From: Desulfobacterales bacterium
Lineage (GTDB): Bacteria; Desulfobacterota; Desulfobacteria; Desulfobacterales; UBA5852
Length of the DNA stretch: 14,261 bases
Reading direction: 5' to 3'
NCBI GenBank assembly: GCA_030066455.1
Contig: JASJBQ010000076.1
Location: 1 to 14,261 of the forward strand
A program made the translations under genes and the position numbers. Each line of letters begins with the position of its first letter. Positions within the stretch are counted from its first letter, which is position 1. Positions 7,234-14,261 of the stretch are shown piece after piece. The notes under the pieces are model-generated. The model searched no databases. It was given only the letters and a program-made list of their open reading frames with translations, and was not told the DNA's origin.

Positions 7234-7262
7234 TTGACTTGAACCGCTGTTTTGCCTATAGC
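7234..7262 (+). promoter_or_regulatory. Sigma-70 promoter of the CYTH gene
   Basis: TTGACT (7234-7239), a 17-nt spacer and TATAGC (7257-7262), ending 32 nt before the CYTH start codon. It points away from the rplM promoter, with 77 nt between the two -35 boxes. Confidence 0.7.
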
Positions 7263-7294
7263 CGAGTCAACCCCCGAACGAAAGGCCCCGCAAC

Positions 7295-7915
7295 ATGTCC
7301 ACCGACCCGGTCGAGATCGAAGTCAAATTCCACGTGGATGACATGTCGCGGGTGCGCGCCCGGCTTGAGGCCCTGGGCGCTTCCTCCGACGGGGAGCGAT
7401 TCGAAACCAACTTCCGCTATGACGACAAGGCCGGCCGCCTGTTGGCCGCCCAATGCCTTTTGCGCCTGCGCCGCGATCGCCAGGTGCGCTTGACCTTCAA
7501 ACGCCCCCGGCCGGATCACGGCCGCGAATTCAAAGTCTACGACGAATACGAAGTGTGCGTGGAAGATTTCGACGGCATGCACCGCATCCTCACCGCCCTT
7601 GGGTTTGAGCGCGTTCAGACCTACGAGAAGCGGCGGGAAGTCTTTCCGCTGGAAGATGTCCTGGTTTGTGTCGACCGACTGCCCTACGGCGACTTTATCG
7701 AAATCGAAGGCGCGCCGGCACGCATCCGTGAAACCGCCCGAAGGCTTGAATTCCCGTGGGAGCGGCGCATCCTCGCCAACTACCTGCACATTTTCGAAAC
7801 GCTGCGCCGATGCTGTGGTTTGAATTTCAACGACGTGACCTTTGCCAATCTGCCTGAAGCCCCGCCCGGGGCCCGTGCTGTCATCCAGCAATTCCAAGCG
7901 GCCGCGGCCCCCTAA
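7295..7915 (+). CDS. CYTH-domain protein, class IV adenylate cyclase / triphosphatase (CyaB-like)
   Basis: A 206-residue soluble protein with the CYTH signature EIEVK (residues 7-11, ExExK), which binds metal ions in the triphosphate tunnel. Further tunnel-type features are LLRLRRDRQVRLTFKRP (about 55-71), the central DEYEV and the C-terminal GDFIEIEG (132-139). Length and layout match class IV adenylate cyclase (CyaB/AC2)-like proteins. The family includes cAMP-forming cyclases and inorganic triphosphatases; the sequence does not tell which this is. It is the only plus-strand gene in the window, has its own promoter and an AAAGG site upstream, and converges on the bactofilin gene. No partner gene suggests a cAMP circuit here. 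Confidence 0.88.
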   Translation: MSTDPVEIEVKFHVDDMSRVRARLEALGASSDGERFETNFRYDDKAGRLLAAQCLLRLRRDRQVRLTFKRPRPDHGREFKVYDEYEVCVEDFDGMHRILTALGFERVQTYEKRREVFPLEDVLVCVDRLPYGDFIEIEGAPARIRETARRLEFPWERRILANYLHIFETLRRCCGLNFNDVTFANLPEAPPGARAVIQQFQAAAAP

Positions 7916-8103
7916 GCAGCACAGCGCCGAACCGGCCCCAATCGCCTGGCTTGGCAACGCATGTCCAGAGAAGTGGCCCCCGGGATCTATGGTGCGTGGA
8001 TTGCCCCTTCGTTTTTAACGGCGGGCGTTGCGTTTGGTGCCGACGCGCTGACGGGACCGGCGATGGGGATCACGGTCGGCAAAACCCGGCATGCGGGCCA
8101 TGC
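7916..8103. other. Convergent gap between CYTH gene and bactofilin gene
   Basis: A 188-nt stretch between the two stop codons. No convincing hairpin with a T-run was found for either gene, and no coding frame has a ribosome binding site or recognisable product. Confidence 0.5.
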
Positions 8104-8487
8104 TCACAGGTCGATGACTTTCTTGGCGGGAGCGGAGATTTTTTTTTGGTGATACTCACCCGGGCTGCCCAACTGGTTGACATCGGCATTGAGGATACCG
8201 CCGGCCTGAACCACGAGGTGCTTGCAGATCACCTTGCCGCGGCATTCGCCGCCGGGCAGGATGATCAATTCCTCCGCGGCCCGGACTTCGCCGTCGAAAA
8301 GCCCTCCCACGGTCATGCGTTCGATCTTCATATCGGCACGAACCCGGCCCTCCTCGGCGATGGTGACCGTCGCGCCGGTCACCTTGCCGCTCAGGCGCCC
8401 CCGGATCAGCAGTTCGCCGATGAATTCGATGCTGCCCTCGACGGAAATACCGTCGTCGATAATCGATAAACTATTCTTTTTGGCCAC
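8104..8487 (-). CDS. Bactofilin (polymer-forming cytoskeletal protein)
   Basis: A 127-residue protein of the bactofilin (DUF583) family. It has a short polar N-terminus (1-9), a central core of repeated short strands rich in Gly, Val and Ile (about 10-103; e.g. GISVEGSIEFIGELLIRGRLSGKV) that forms the right-handed beta-helix, and a polar C-terminal tail. Bactofilins assemble without nucleotide into filaments at the inner face of the membrane and place cell-wall or motility proteins. The start is GTG with AGGAG 7 nt upstream, inside the upstream gene, whose end it overlaps by 17 nt. That arrangement implies translational coupling with the membrane protein. Its family is clear; its cellular task is not. 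Confidence 0.92.
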   Translation of the reverse strand: MAKKNSLSIIDDGISVEGSIEFIGELLIRGRLSGKVTGATVTIAEEGRVRADMKIERMTVGGLFDGEVRAAEELIILPGGECRGKVICKHLVVQAGGILNADVNQLGSPGEYHQKKISAPAKKVIDL

Positions 8488-9496
8488 CCTGAGGCTCCTG
8501 TTCGCTGTTCGATGGTATGGCTAAAATGGAATTGCCCGTCTCTGCGGCCGATGGCGCAGGTGCCGCCGGCTGGACCGACGGGACGGCTGCCGCGGGCGGT
8601 GCCGGTGGCGCGGTAGCCGCAGGCGGGTCCTGTGGCGGGGGTGCCGGGGGTGGGGGCGCGGCCGCCGGTATGCTCACCGCGACCTCGAAGGTCTTCTCCT
8701 GCAGGAGCTTGCCCTGCATGTCGAAGACAAAGACATTGGCCGTGTCAAAACGCAGCCCCGGCTCGGCGACTTTGCGCTTCAGGTTGAGGCGCATGAAACG
8801 TGTGATGGAAAACCGTCTGCCGCGGTTGCCGCGCGGGCGGTCATTGTCCAGAGGGACCGGTGGCAGACTCAAGCGCGGGGTGTCATCGCCCTCCGACGAG
8901 GAGAGCACGACCACCGCACGTCCCTGGGCCTGGGTGTCGCCGGCGTTGCGGATAACGAACCCGGCGGTCAGGGCCTTTGCGGCCCGATCATAGTCCACCT
9001 TCAGCTTTTCCACGGCGACGCGGACCACCGGCGGCGGCTTGGCCGCCGGCGGCGGGGGCGGGGCCGCCTTTTTCTTCTGAGCCTTCACCGCGGAGGCGGC
9101 CTCGGTCTTAGGCGCCGGGGTCGGTTCGACCGCAGCGGTCGAAGATGACGAGCGGGGCAAGGTCTGAGCGGTGGCCGGGGCCGGGGCTGCTTCGCCGGAT
9201 GCGGTCCGCGATTCGGCCTTGACCGCCCGGGCCAGCAGAAGCTCTTTCTGATGCTCGACCTTCGCCAATTGGGTTCGCAGGCTATCGATCTGTGCCCGCA
9301 GCTCCTGCTGGGTTTGAAGACCGCCGACATAGAGCCAGCCGGCCGCCACGGCAAGCAGCACGCAACAGGTCAAGACCGCCATACCGATCCACAGCTTCTG
9401 GTGGAATTTGCGGATCGTGCGGATATGCCCATGGCCGTCGACCATCAGGACGGTGCGATTGGAATCGCTGGTGGGTGCTGTGGAATTCGGTTTCAT
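8471..9496 (-). CDS. Uncharacterised single-pass membrane protein coupled to bactofilin
   Basis: A 341-residue protein I do not recognise as a named family. In order: a short cytoplasmic part (1-34) with a VLMVDGHGHIRTIRKF segment; one membrane helix (about 36-57); a short coiled coil (about 60-95); an Ala/Pro/Lys-rich linker (100-157) including a PPPPP run; a compact, strand-rich domain (about 158-276); and an Ala/Pro-rich, likely disordered C-terminus (277-341). The N-terminal layout (cytoplasmic beta-like segment, basic patch, helix, coiled coil) recalls bactofilin-associated M23 peptidases, but no HxxxD or HxH zinc motif is present. It overlaps the bactofilin gene by 17 nt, suggesting a membrane partner for the filament. 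The ribosome binding site is weak (GGGGGA, about 14 nt away). Confidence 0.8.
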   Translation of the reverse strand: MKPNSTAPTSDSNRTVLMVDGHGHIRTIRKFHQKLWIGMAVLTCCVLLAVAAGWLYVGGLQTQQELRAQIDSLRTQLAKVEHQKELLLARAVKAESRTASGEAAPAPATAQTLPRSSSSTAAVEPTPAPKTEAASAVKAQKKKAAPPPPPAAKPPPVVRVAVEKLKVDYDRAAKALTAGFVIRNAGDTQAQGRAVVVLSSSEGDDTPRLSLPPVPLDNDRPRGNRGRRFSITRFMRLNLKRKVAEPGLRFDTANVFVFDMQGKLLQEKTFEVAVSIPAAAPPPPAPPPQDPPAATAPPAPPAAAVPSVQPAAPAPSAAETGNSILAIPSNSEQEPQGGQKE

Positions 9497-9580
9497 CGTT
9501 TACGGGGCGAATCCCCCTCATCCATACCGTTTGGGTTGCAAGCCGTCCGATGCCCGCCGCGTGCGGGCCTCAAACCCGCA

Positions 9581-10396
9581 TCACGTTCCATCCGTCAGCC
9601 GCCGGACGGTCACGGGCCTTCCGATGGCCGTCGGAAAACGATCGCGGGCACGGCCCCGATTGACGGCGATCTCAAGCGTTTGGCGACTGCCGATGATGGC
9701 GAGGGCCGCCCCCGGCGAGGCTTCTTCATAGGCATCGTGAAGGTGTGTTGTCAATTCCCAGCCGGCATCAATCCGAAATCGTTGTTTCGGGTTGTCCGCC
9801 AACAACGCGCCGAGCGGTTCGGTGCCGATATCGGTGATCAGACTGCCAAAACGGTCGATCGACACAATCTGCCCGGTCAGTCCACCGTCCGCGCCGACAT
9901 GGGGCTCATCCGCACTCAGACGCACGATTCCGGCGGGAGGTATTTCGTTGCCGAGAGTTGTGGCGTCGCCGCCCCGGGCAATGAATGCGGCCACGGGGGC
10001 CATGATGTCGCGGCCGTGAAACGTGGCGCTCGGGTGCGGATGGAACAGACGCCGGTTGGTCACCGCGCGCACCCGCGTCAGCCCGCGGGATCTTGCGACC
10101 CATGTCAGCAGGCCGTTGTCCGGACACAGAAAGCGATGGCCGTCGGCTTCCGCGCAGATGATCCGGCGCTCCCCCCCCACACCGGGATCCACTACCAGCA
10201 TGTGGAGCGTTCCCGGCGGAAAATGGCGGTAGGCCGTCGCAATCATGAAGGCCGCTTGCACCACGTTCTGCGGCTCGATGCCGTGGCAGAGATCGACGAT
10301 CCGGGCACGGGGCGCCGCGGCCAGGATGACCCCCTTCATGACGCCGACATATTCGTCCTGCTGTCCGAAATCCGTTGTCAGGCTGATGACCGTCAT
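9581..10396 (-). CDS. SAM hydroxide adenosyltransferase (DUF62, SAM hydrolase)
   Basis: A 271-residue enzyme of the DUF62/fluorinase superfamily that hydrolyses S-adenosyl-L-methionine to adenosine and methionine. Visible motifs are ISLTTDFGQQDEYVGVMKGVI (4-24), DLCHGI (35-40), VVDPGVGGERR (68-78), CPDNGLLT (91-98) and FHGRDIMAP (126-134). The Asp-Arg-His triad known for the hydrolases maps to D70, R77 and H127. The region around residues 80-110 has no long insertion like that of fluorinases and chlorinases, so halogenation is unlikely. The frame is open upstream into ruvB; the ATG at 10396 has GGAGG 6 nt upstream and gives the family N-terminus. It follows ruvB by 46 nt, probably in the same transcript. 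Its physiological purpose is unclear. Confidence 0.92.
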   Translation of the reverse strand: MTVISLTTDFGQQDEYVGVMKGVILAAAPRARIVDLCHGIEPQNVVQAAFMIATAYRHFPPGTLHMLVVDPGVGGERRIICAEADGHRFLCPDNGLLTWVARSRGLTRVRAVTNRRLFHPHPSATFHGRDIMAPVAAFIARGGDATTLGNEIPPAGIVRLSADEPHVGADGGLTGQIVSIDRFGSLITDIGTEPLGALLADNPKQRFRIDAGWELTTHLHDAYEEASPGAALAIIGSRQTLEIAVNRGRARDRFPTAIGRPVTVRRLTDGT

Positions 10397-10442
10397 GGCG
10401 GCCCTCCGCAATCGTTGGCATGCTCGCAGGGGAGGGTTGGGG

Positions 10443-11486
10443 TTAGAAAAGCCCCTTCTGCCGCGCCGCGATGCCAAGATGCCGGTAGGCGGATTCCGAA
10501 GTCCGTCGGCCGGCCGACGTTCGCATGAGAAACCCCGTTTTGAGCAGATAGGGCTCCACCACATCCACGAGCGTGTCCGTCTCCTCCTGGAGGGTCGCCG
10601 CCAGCGCTTCGATGCCCACCGGCCCGCCGTCGTAAAACGTGATGATCGTTTGCAGATAGCGCCGGTCGAGTTTGGTCAGTCCCTGGTCGTCCACCCCTTC
10701 CAATTTAAGGGCGGCATCGACGGTTGCCGACGTGATCCGCCCATCCGCGCGGACCTGGCTGTAGTCGCGCACCCGCTTCAGAAGCCGGTTGACGATGCGG
10801 GGGGTCCCGCGGCAGCGACGCGCCAATTCACCGGCGGCCTCGGTGTCGATGGGCACGTCCAGCAGGGCCGCCGACCGGAGGGTGATTCCGACCAGGTCAT
10901 CGAGTTCGTAGAAATCGAGGCTGCGGACGATGCCGAAACGGTCGCGCAGGGGGGCGGAAAGCAGTCCCACCCGTGTGGTGGCGCCCACGAGGCAGAAATG
11001 CCGCAGCCGGTAGCGGTGGCTGCGGGCATGCACGCCCTTGTCGAATACGAAATCGATGGCAAAGTCTTCCATGGCCGGATAGAGCAGTTCCTCGACCGTT
11101 TTGGGTGTCCGGTGGATTTCGTCGATAAAGAGGATATCCCCCTCTTTGAGATGGGTCAGCACCCCGATGAGATCACCGCCCTTTTCCAGCGCCGGTCCCG
11201 ACGTCACCGTGAGCTTGCCGCCGGTTTCATTGGCAATGATATGCGCCAGGGTCGTCTTGCCCAGTCCGGGCGGACCGTGAAAGAGGACATGGTCGATGGG
11301 TTCTTGGCGCATGCGGGCCGCCTCGATGGCGATGCGCAGCGTTTCCACGGTCTCTTCCTGCCCGACGTAATCCGCGATGGACTCCGGCCGCAGCGACAGG
11401 ATTTCACTCTCCCGGTCCTGCGGGGTTTCCTGCGGCGTCAAGACCCCTTTGCGGTCGGAAGAATAGGTCAGGACGTCATCACTCAT
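10443..11486 (-). CDS. ruvB: Holliday junction branch-migration ATPase RuvB
   Basis: A 347-residue AAA+ motor that drives branch migration with RuvA. Seen: N-terminal [14 protein letters not shown] (31-44), Walker A GPPGLGKT (71-78), Walker B DEIH (122-125), YPAMED (136-141), sensor 1 GATTR (168-172), the arginine-finger region PLRDRFG (179-185), sensor 2 [15 protein letters not shown], and a C-terminal winged helix (about 270-340). It diverges from common RuvB around 128-172, where the usual GPAARS...LPPFTLIGATTRAG pattern reads GVHARS...[14 protein letters not shown]. All catalytic residues are kept. The start overlaps the ruvA stop by 4 nt. Confidence 0.96.
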   Translation of the reverse strand: MSDDVLTYSSDRKGVLTPQETPQDRESEILSLRPESIADYVGQEETVETLRIAIEAARMRQEPIDHVLFHGPPGLGKTTLAHIIANETGGKLTVTSGPALEKGGDLIGVLTHLKEGDILFIDEIHRTPKTVEELLYPAMEDFAIDFVFDKGVHARSHRYRLRHFCLVGATTRVGLLSAPLRDRFGIVRSLDFYELDDLVGITLRSAALLDVPIDTEAAGELARRCRGTPRIVNRLLKRVRDYSQVRADGRITSATVDAALKLEGVDDQGLTKLDRRYLQTIITFYDGGPVGIEALAATLQEETDTLVDVVEPYLLKTGFLMRTSAGRRTSESAYRHLGIAARQKGLF

Positions 11487-12100
11487 GCGAATTCCTCGCC
11501 GCGATAAATTTCATCGAACAACTCTTCCGGGCTGGCAATCGCCGGATTGCGGTTCAGGGCATCGCCCACCATCCGTCTGGCATCCGCGGACTTGTGCCCC
11601 AATTGGTGTACCAGGACTTCCAGCACCATGGCGGTGAAATCTTCTTCCGGGGCCGCTGCCGGCGACGCCTCCTTGCGAATCAAAGCGAACTTGTCCATCT
11701 TGCCGGCCAAGGTCGCAATGATCTTCTGGGCCGTGCGGTTGCCGATGCCTTTGAGTCGCTGCAGCGCCTTGACGTCGCTTTTTTCGATCGCGCGCGCGAT
11801 ATCACGCACCGGCATACTCAGCGCCTTGACCGCTTTCAGCGGCCCGATGTCTTCCACGGAAATGAAACGCTGGAAGAATTCCTTCTCGACTTCGAGGTTG
11901 AAACCGATCAGCGTCGGTTTGGGCTGGCGTTCGGTCTGGTGGTAAAAAATGTGCAAAACCACCTCGTCGCCGGCATTTTTGTCGTGCAGGGTCTCCATGA
12001 CCACCGCCGGCAGAAGAACCTCATAACCGATCTGGTTGGCCAGGACCAGAACGCGATCCTCCTCCTTCTTGATCAGCGACCCCTGAATATAGGCAATCAT
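11483..12100 (-). CDS. ruvA: Holliday junction DNA-binding protein RuvA
   Basis: A 205-residue RuvA. It opens with [31 protein letters not shown], the OB-fold of domain I, followed by two helix-hairpin-helix motifs: a divergent first one around [13 protein letters not shown] (82-94) and a standard second one [19 protein letters not shown] (115-133). The flexible linker (about 140-152) leads to the C-terminal three-helix domain (about 153-205) that contacts RuvB. RuvA tetramers hold the junction open for the RuvB rings and RuvC. It lies 24 nt after ruvC and overlaps ruvB by 4 nt, so stoichiometric coupled translation is likely. Confidence 0.95.
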   Translation of the reverse strand: MIAYIQGSLIKKEEDRVLVLANQIGYEVLLPAVVMETLHDKNAGDEVVLHIFYHQTERQPKPTLIGFNLEVEKEFFQRFISVEDIGPLKAVKALSMPVRDIARAIEKSDVKALQRLKGIGNRTAQKIIATLAGKMDKFALIRKEASPAAAPEEDFTAMVLEVLVHQLGHKSADARRMVGDALNRNPAIASPEELFDEIYRGEEFA

Positions 12101-12124
12101 GCTTTCATTCCTGCCGGCCCGTCT

Positions 12125-12601
12125 TCAAGGCTTGTGCCGGTAAAGCCCGATGAGGGCCAGACCGAGGGCGTCCGAAGCGTGATCCGGACGGATGCGCTGA
12201 TCATGCTTCAAGGTGTGACGCACGGCTTTTTCAAGCTGCTGTTTGCTGGCGTTGCCGTTTCCGGTGAGAACCTGCTTGGCCTCCCGGACCGGAATCTCCT
12301 TGACCGCCACGCCGACATGGCAGCCGGCCAGCAGAATGACCCCGGACACCTTGCCGAGCGTAATGCCGGACTGGGGAAATTTCTCCAGCGAGAAGACGTC
12401 CTCGACAATCATTTGATCGGGCATCTCCCGTCGCAGAATGTCATGCAGCTTGGTGTAGATCCGCTCCAGACGCTGCGCCTGGGGGTCGGCTTGCGAGGTG
12501 GTGATGCTGCCGAAGGCGTAACCATCGACGCACATGCCCTGCCCCCACACGATGCCTATGCCGGTATCGGCCAGGCCGGGATCGACGCCGATGATTTTCA
12601 T
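12125..12601 (-). CDS. ruvC: Crossover junction endodeoxyribonuclease RuvC
   Basis: A 158-residue RNase H-fold resolvase that cuts Holliday junctions symmetrically. Opens with MKIIGVDPGLADTGIG; catalytic acidic residues are D7, E67 (in VEDVF), H141 and D144 (in RPDHASDALGLAL), the D-E-H-D form known from Thermus RuvC. The SLEKFPQSGITLGKVSGVIL region (71-90) matches the conserved substrate-contact helix. Length is normal. It starts the ruvCAB cluster with only a weak ribosome binding site (GACGAGA) and follows cpoB by 107 nt, in which no promoter or terminator is clear. Confidence 0.96.
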   Translation of the reverse strand: MKIIGVDPGLADTGIGIVWGQGMCVDGYAFGSITTSQADPQAQRLERIYTKLHDILRREMPDQMIVEDVFSLEKFPQSGITLGKVSGVILLAGCHVGVAVKEIPVREAKQVLTGNGNASKQQLEKAVRHTLKHDQRIRPDHASDALGLALIGLYRHKP

Positions 12602-12708
12602 GGCGGAAGATGTCTCGTCCTACAGCGGGATGCCGTCATCGGGCACCCCCAAACGGTTAACGGGCCCGCCGGCCGTTCCGGTCGACGCCACCGGGTTGAC
12701 GGCAGCGA

Positions 12709-13512
12709 CTACGGCTTCAATTTCTGAGCGGCGGCCTTGGCTTCGGTCGACTTGGGATAGCGCACCATCAACTCCTTGAAAATCAATTTGGCATTGTCCT
12801 TGTCGCCCAACTCGGTAAAGGCCATCCCCTGCTTCAGCAATGCCGCCGGCACTTTGTTGCCCTTGGGGTACAGTTCGATCACTTTCTGATATTCCAGAAT
12901 GGCCTTCTCGTACCAGCTTTGCCGGTAGTAGGTTTCGCCGATCCAGAACTGGGCATTGTCGGCCTGGTCCGATTTGGGAAACTTCTTCAGCAGATTCGTG
13001 AACGCTGCCCGCGCGCCGTCATAGTCTTCGCGATCGAAGGCCTGCTTCCCCTGGGTGTAGAGGGCCACGTCCTCTGAGGCCGGCGGGGTAATTCCGATCC
13101 CGCCGGACGGACGCCTCCCGCCGGCGGCATCGCCGCGCACATCGAGGTAGGCTTCCATTTTGGCCAGCCGCTTCTCCTGAGCGAGCAGCCGTTTGTCCAG
13201 ATCGGCAAAAGCCTTCTGGGACTGGTAGTCCGTCTCCTCCACACGCCCTTTGAGCGTCTGCACATCCTCGCGGATGCGGCGTACTTCGGCGCGGATCGTC
13301 GCACTTTGGTCCCGAAGATTCTGGCTCTTCTCGTTGCTGGTCTGTCCGACACTGGCGAGCTGTTCCTCCATGCCCGCATACCTCCGCTGAAGATCGTTGT
13401 ACTTGCGTTCCAGCGAAACCGTACGGCTGTCAAGCGTGCGGACATCCTGTTGGGCGGCACAGCCGAAACATACGGCCATCAGCGTGCCAACGATAAGCTG
13501 TTGAATTTTCAT
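12709..13512 (-). CDS. cpoB: Tol-Pal-associated TPR protein CpoB/YbgF, probable lipoprotein
   Basis: A 267-residue exported protein. The N-terminus (1-18) is a signal peptide ending VCFGC; C18 could be lipidated, though the lipobox is imperfect (Cys at -3, Phe at -2). A long heptad-like region (about 24-125) should form the trimeric coiled coil, then a Gly/Pro linker (128-146), then about three tetratricopeptide units (148-265) with the CpoB/YbgF signatures LYTQGKQAFDREDY, AQFWIGETYYRQSWYEKAILEYQKVIELYP and ALLKQGMAFTELGD. In other proteobacteria CpoB acts with TolA and Pal to link outer-membrane constriction with septal peptidoglycan synthesis. It follows pal, as in E. coli, but behind a strong terminator. 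An AGGA site lies 7 nt before the start. Confidence 0.9.
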   Translation of the reverse strand: MKIQQLIVGTLMAVCFGCAAQQDVRTLDSRTVSLERKYNDLQRRYAGMEEQLASVGQTSNEKSQNLRDQSATIRAEVRRIREDVQTLKGRVEETDYQSQKAFADLDKRLLAQEKRLAKMEAYLDVRGDAAGGRRPSGGIGITPPASEDVALYTQGKQAFDREDYDGARAAFTNLLKKFPKSDQADNAQFWIGETYYRQSWYEKAILEYQKVIELYPKGNKVPAALLKQGMAFTELGDKDNAKLIFKELMVRYPKSTEAKAAAQKLKP

Positions 13513-13595
13513 GATGCTGTCCTGACCTGAAGATCCAAGCTGGCACGGCAGGCCGGCGGTGGGATCGTGATCGGCAATTGGCAGCGGGCACCATC

Positions 13596-13633
13596 AAAAA
13601 AATCTGCCCGCCGGTTGATGGCGGGCAGATTTT
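13596..13633 (-). terminator. Strong intrinsic terminator between pal and cpoB
   Basis: A perfect 14-bp stem joins AAAATCTGCCCGCC (minus strand, 13633-13620) to GGCGGGCAGATTTT (13612-13599) around a 7-nt loop, followed on the minus strand by an unbroken T-run (13602-13596). It lies 78 nt after the pal stop. The A-run on the other side would also let it work on plus-strand transcripts, but no plus-strand gene needs it. Confidence 0.9.
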
Positions 13634-13710
13634 CGATTCCCACAATGTCTTCCATCCGCCGGCGCCGGTCGGCCATCACGAGACCGCGACCGGGCACGGA
13701 CTGCCTGGAT

Positions 13711-14235
13711 TTATTTGATGACAAACTGCGACCGTCGGTTCTTGGCCCAGGCTTCTTCAGTGCTGCTGGGATCGAGCGGTCTTTCTTCGCCGTAGCTGAT
13801 CGTCGACAGGCGCGAGGAAGCAATTCCCAGGTCGATCAGGTAGGCGCGCGCACTTTCAGCCCGGCGCTCGCCCAGGGCGAGATTGTATTCCGCCGTACCG
13901 CGCTCGTCGCAATGACCCTGGATGACTGCCGCTTTCCCGGGATTGTCGTTCAGCCAGCCGGCTTTGCGTTTGAGGATGTTCTGCGCCATCGGAGACAATG
14001 CGGCACTGTCAAAAGCATAGGGAACATGTTCGTTCATAAACTGGTTGCGCGCCATGGTCATGGCCCGGTCGTCCCCGGAAGTATCGGCCGCAGGGGCTGC
14101 AGGTGTCTTTGGCGCTTCGGGCGGGGTCGTGGTCTCGGTCTGCTGCCCCCCGGACTGGGTGGCGCACGACACCATGGTCAGCAGGCCGGGCACCACCAGC
14201 ATCAGTGCCAGGATTATCCACAATTTTCTCAGCAT
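13711..14235 (-). CDS. pal: Peptidoglycan-associated lipoprotein Pal
   Basis: A 174-residue outer-membrane lipoprotein. Signal peptide 1-23 with a MVSC lipobox (C24 as lipidation site), a Thr/Pro/Ala-rich linker (about 25-55), and an OmpA-like peptidoglycan-binding domain (about 68-174) with [36 protein letters not shown] and [13 protein letters not shown]. The Asp and Arg that hold diaminopimelate in OmpA domains lie in the NLALGERRA region by family knowledge. The ATG at 14235 is chosen because AAGGAGG lies just before it; an in-frame TTG six codons earlier would run through that site. tolB would be expected just beyond the right edge, not visible here. Confidence 0.95.
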   Translation of the reverse strand: MLRKLWIILALMLVVPGLLTMVSCATQSGGQQTETTTPPEAPKTPAAPAADTSGDDRAMTMARNQFMNEHVPYAFDSAALSPMAQNILKRKAGWLNDNPGKAAVIQGHCDERGTAEYNLALGERRAESARAYLIDLGIASSRLSTISYGEERPLDPSSTEEAWAKNRRSQFVIK

Positions 14236-14239
14236 TTCT

Positions 14240-14246
14240 CCTCCTT
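14240..14246 (-). promoter_or_regulatory. Strong ribosome binding site of pal
   Basis: AAGGAGG on the minus strand, 4 nt before the ATG at 14235, part of a GGAGGAG run. It decides the pal start and fits a highly expressed lipoprotein. Confidence 0.75.
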
Positions 14247-14261
14247 TCAACAACCGAAGCA

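Noticed and set aside
7961..8152. A 63-codon plus-strand frame in the gap between CYTH and bactofilin genes
   Set aside because: It has a slightly hydrophobic start but no ribosome binding site or promoter, and its end overlaps the bactofilin gene on the other strand.
9581..10396. Fluorinase or chlorinase identity for the DUF62 protein
   Set aside because: The extra loop expected of halogenating members is not seen and the hydrolase Asp-Arg-His triad is intact.
9251..10528. A 425-codon plus-strand open frame opposite the SAM hydrolase and the membrane protein
   Set aside because: It crosses two genes on the other strand with clear motifs and shows no domain or start signals of its own.
10397..10564. 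An N-terminal extension of the SAM hydrolase
   Set aside because: It overlaps ruvB and lacks homology to the family, which normally begins just before the TTDFG motif.
1..14261. tRNA, rRNA, CRISPR arrays, insertion sequences or phage genes
   Set aside because: No cloverleaf, regularly spaced repeat, transposase, integrase or terminal inverted repeat could be found by reading either strand.

Overview
The window looks like chromosomal DNA from a GC-rich, anaerobic, sulfate-reducer-type deltaproteobacterium (Desulfobacterota). The main reason is a complete-looking Hmc transmembrane redox complex operon (16-heme cytochrome, Tat-exported four-cluster ferredoxin, NrfD-like protein, a tiny membrane peptide, NarI-like cytochrome b and HdrD-like Fe-S protein). 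It is led by an Rrf2 regulator, the family first named from the hmc locus of Desulfovibrio. The rest is housekeeping. No mobile element, CRISPR array, tRNA or rRNA was seen.

Layout: all genes are on the minus strand except one CYTH gene, so transcription mostly runs right to left.
- Right edge: pal and cpoB (the end of a tol-pal cluster), separated by a textbook intrinsic terminator.
- Next: ruvC-ruvA-ruvB, the Holliday junction resolvasome.
- Then a SAM hydroxide adenosyltransferase (DUF62), an uncharacterised single-pass membrane protein, and a bactofilin that overlaps it by 17 nt.
- A plus-strand CYTH-domain gene converges on the bactofilin. It is divergent from rplM-rpsI, and both directions have near-consensus sigma-70 promoters.
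- Left: rrf2-hmcA-hmcB-hmcC-hmcD-hmcE-hmcF, with hmcF cut by the left edge. A triple-repeat operator overlaps the predicted rrf2 promoter.

How the genes work together: Hmc proteins are predicted to carry electrons between periplasmic cytochromes and a cytoplasmic HdrD-like subunit through two integral membrane proteins. Rrf2 probably controls its own operon through the repeated GTCGRGAAW element. The ruv genes process recombination intermediates. Pal and CpoB belong to outer-membrane and envelope maintenance. The bactofilin and its membrane neighbour probably form a cytoskeletal or envelope module.

The least explained parts are the membrane protein next to the bactofilin, the charged C-terminal tail of HmcB, and the three-half-site operator. 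Nothing in the window requires a wholly new system.
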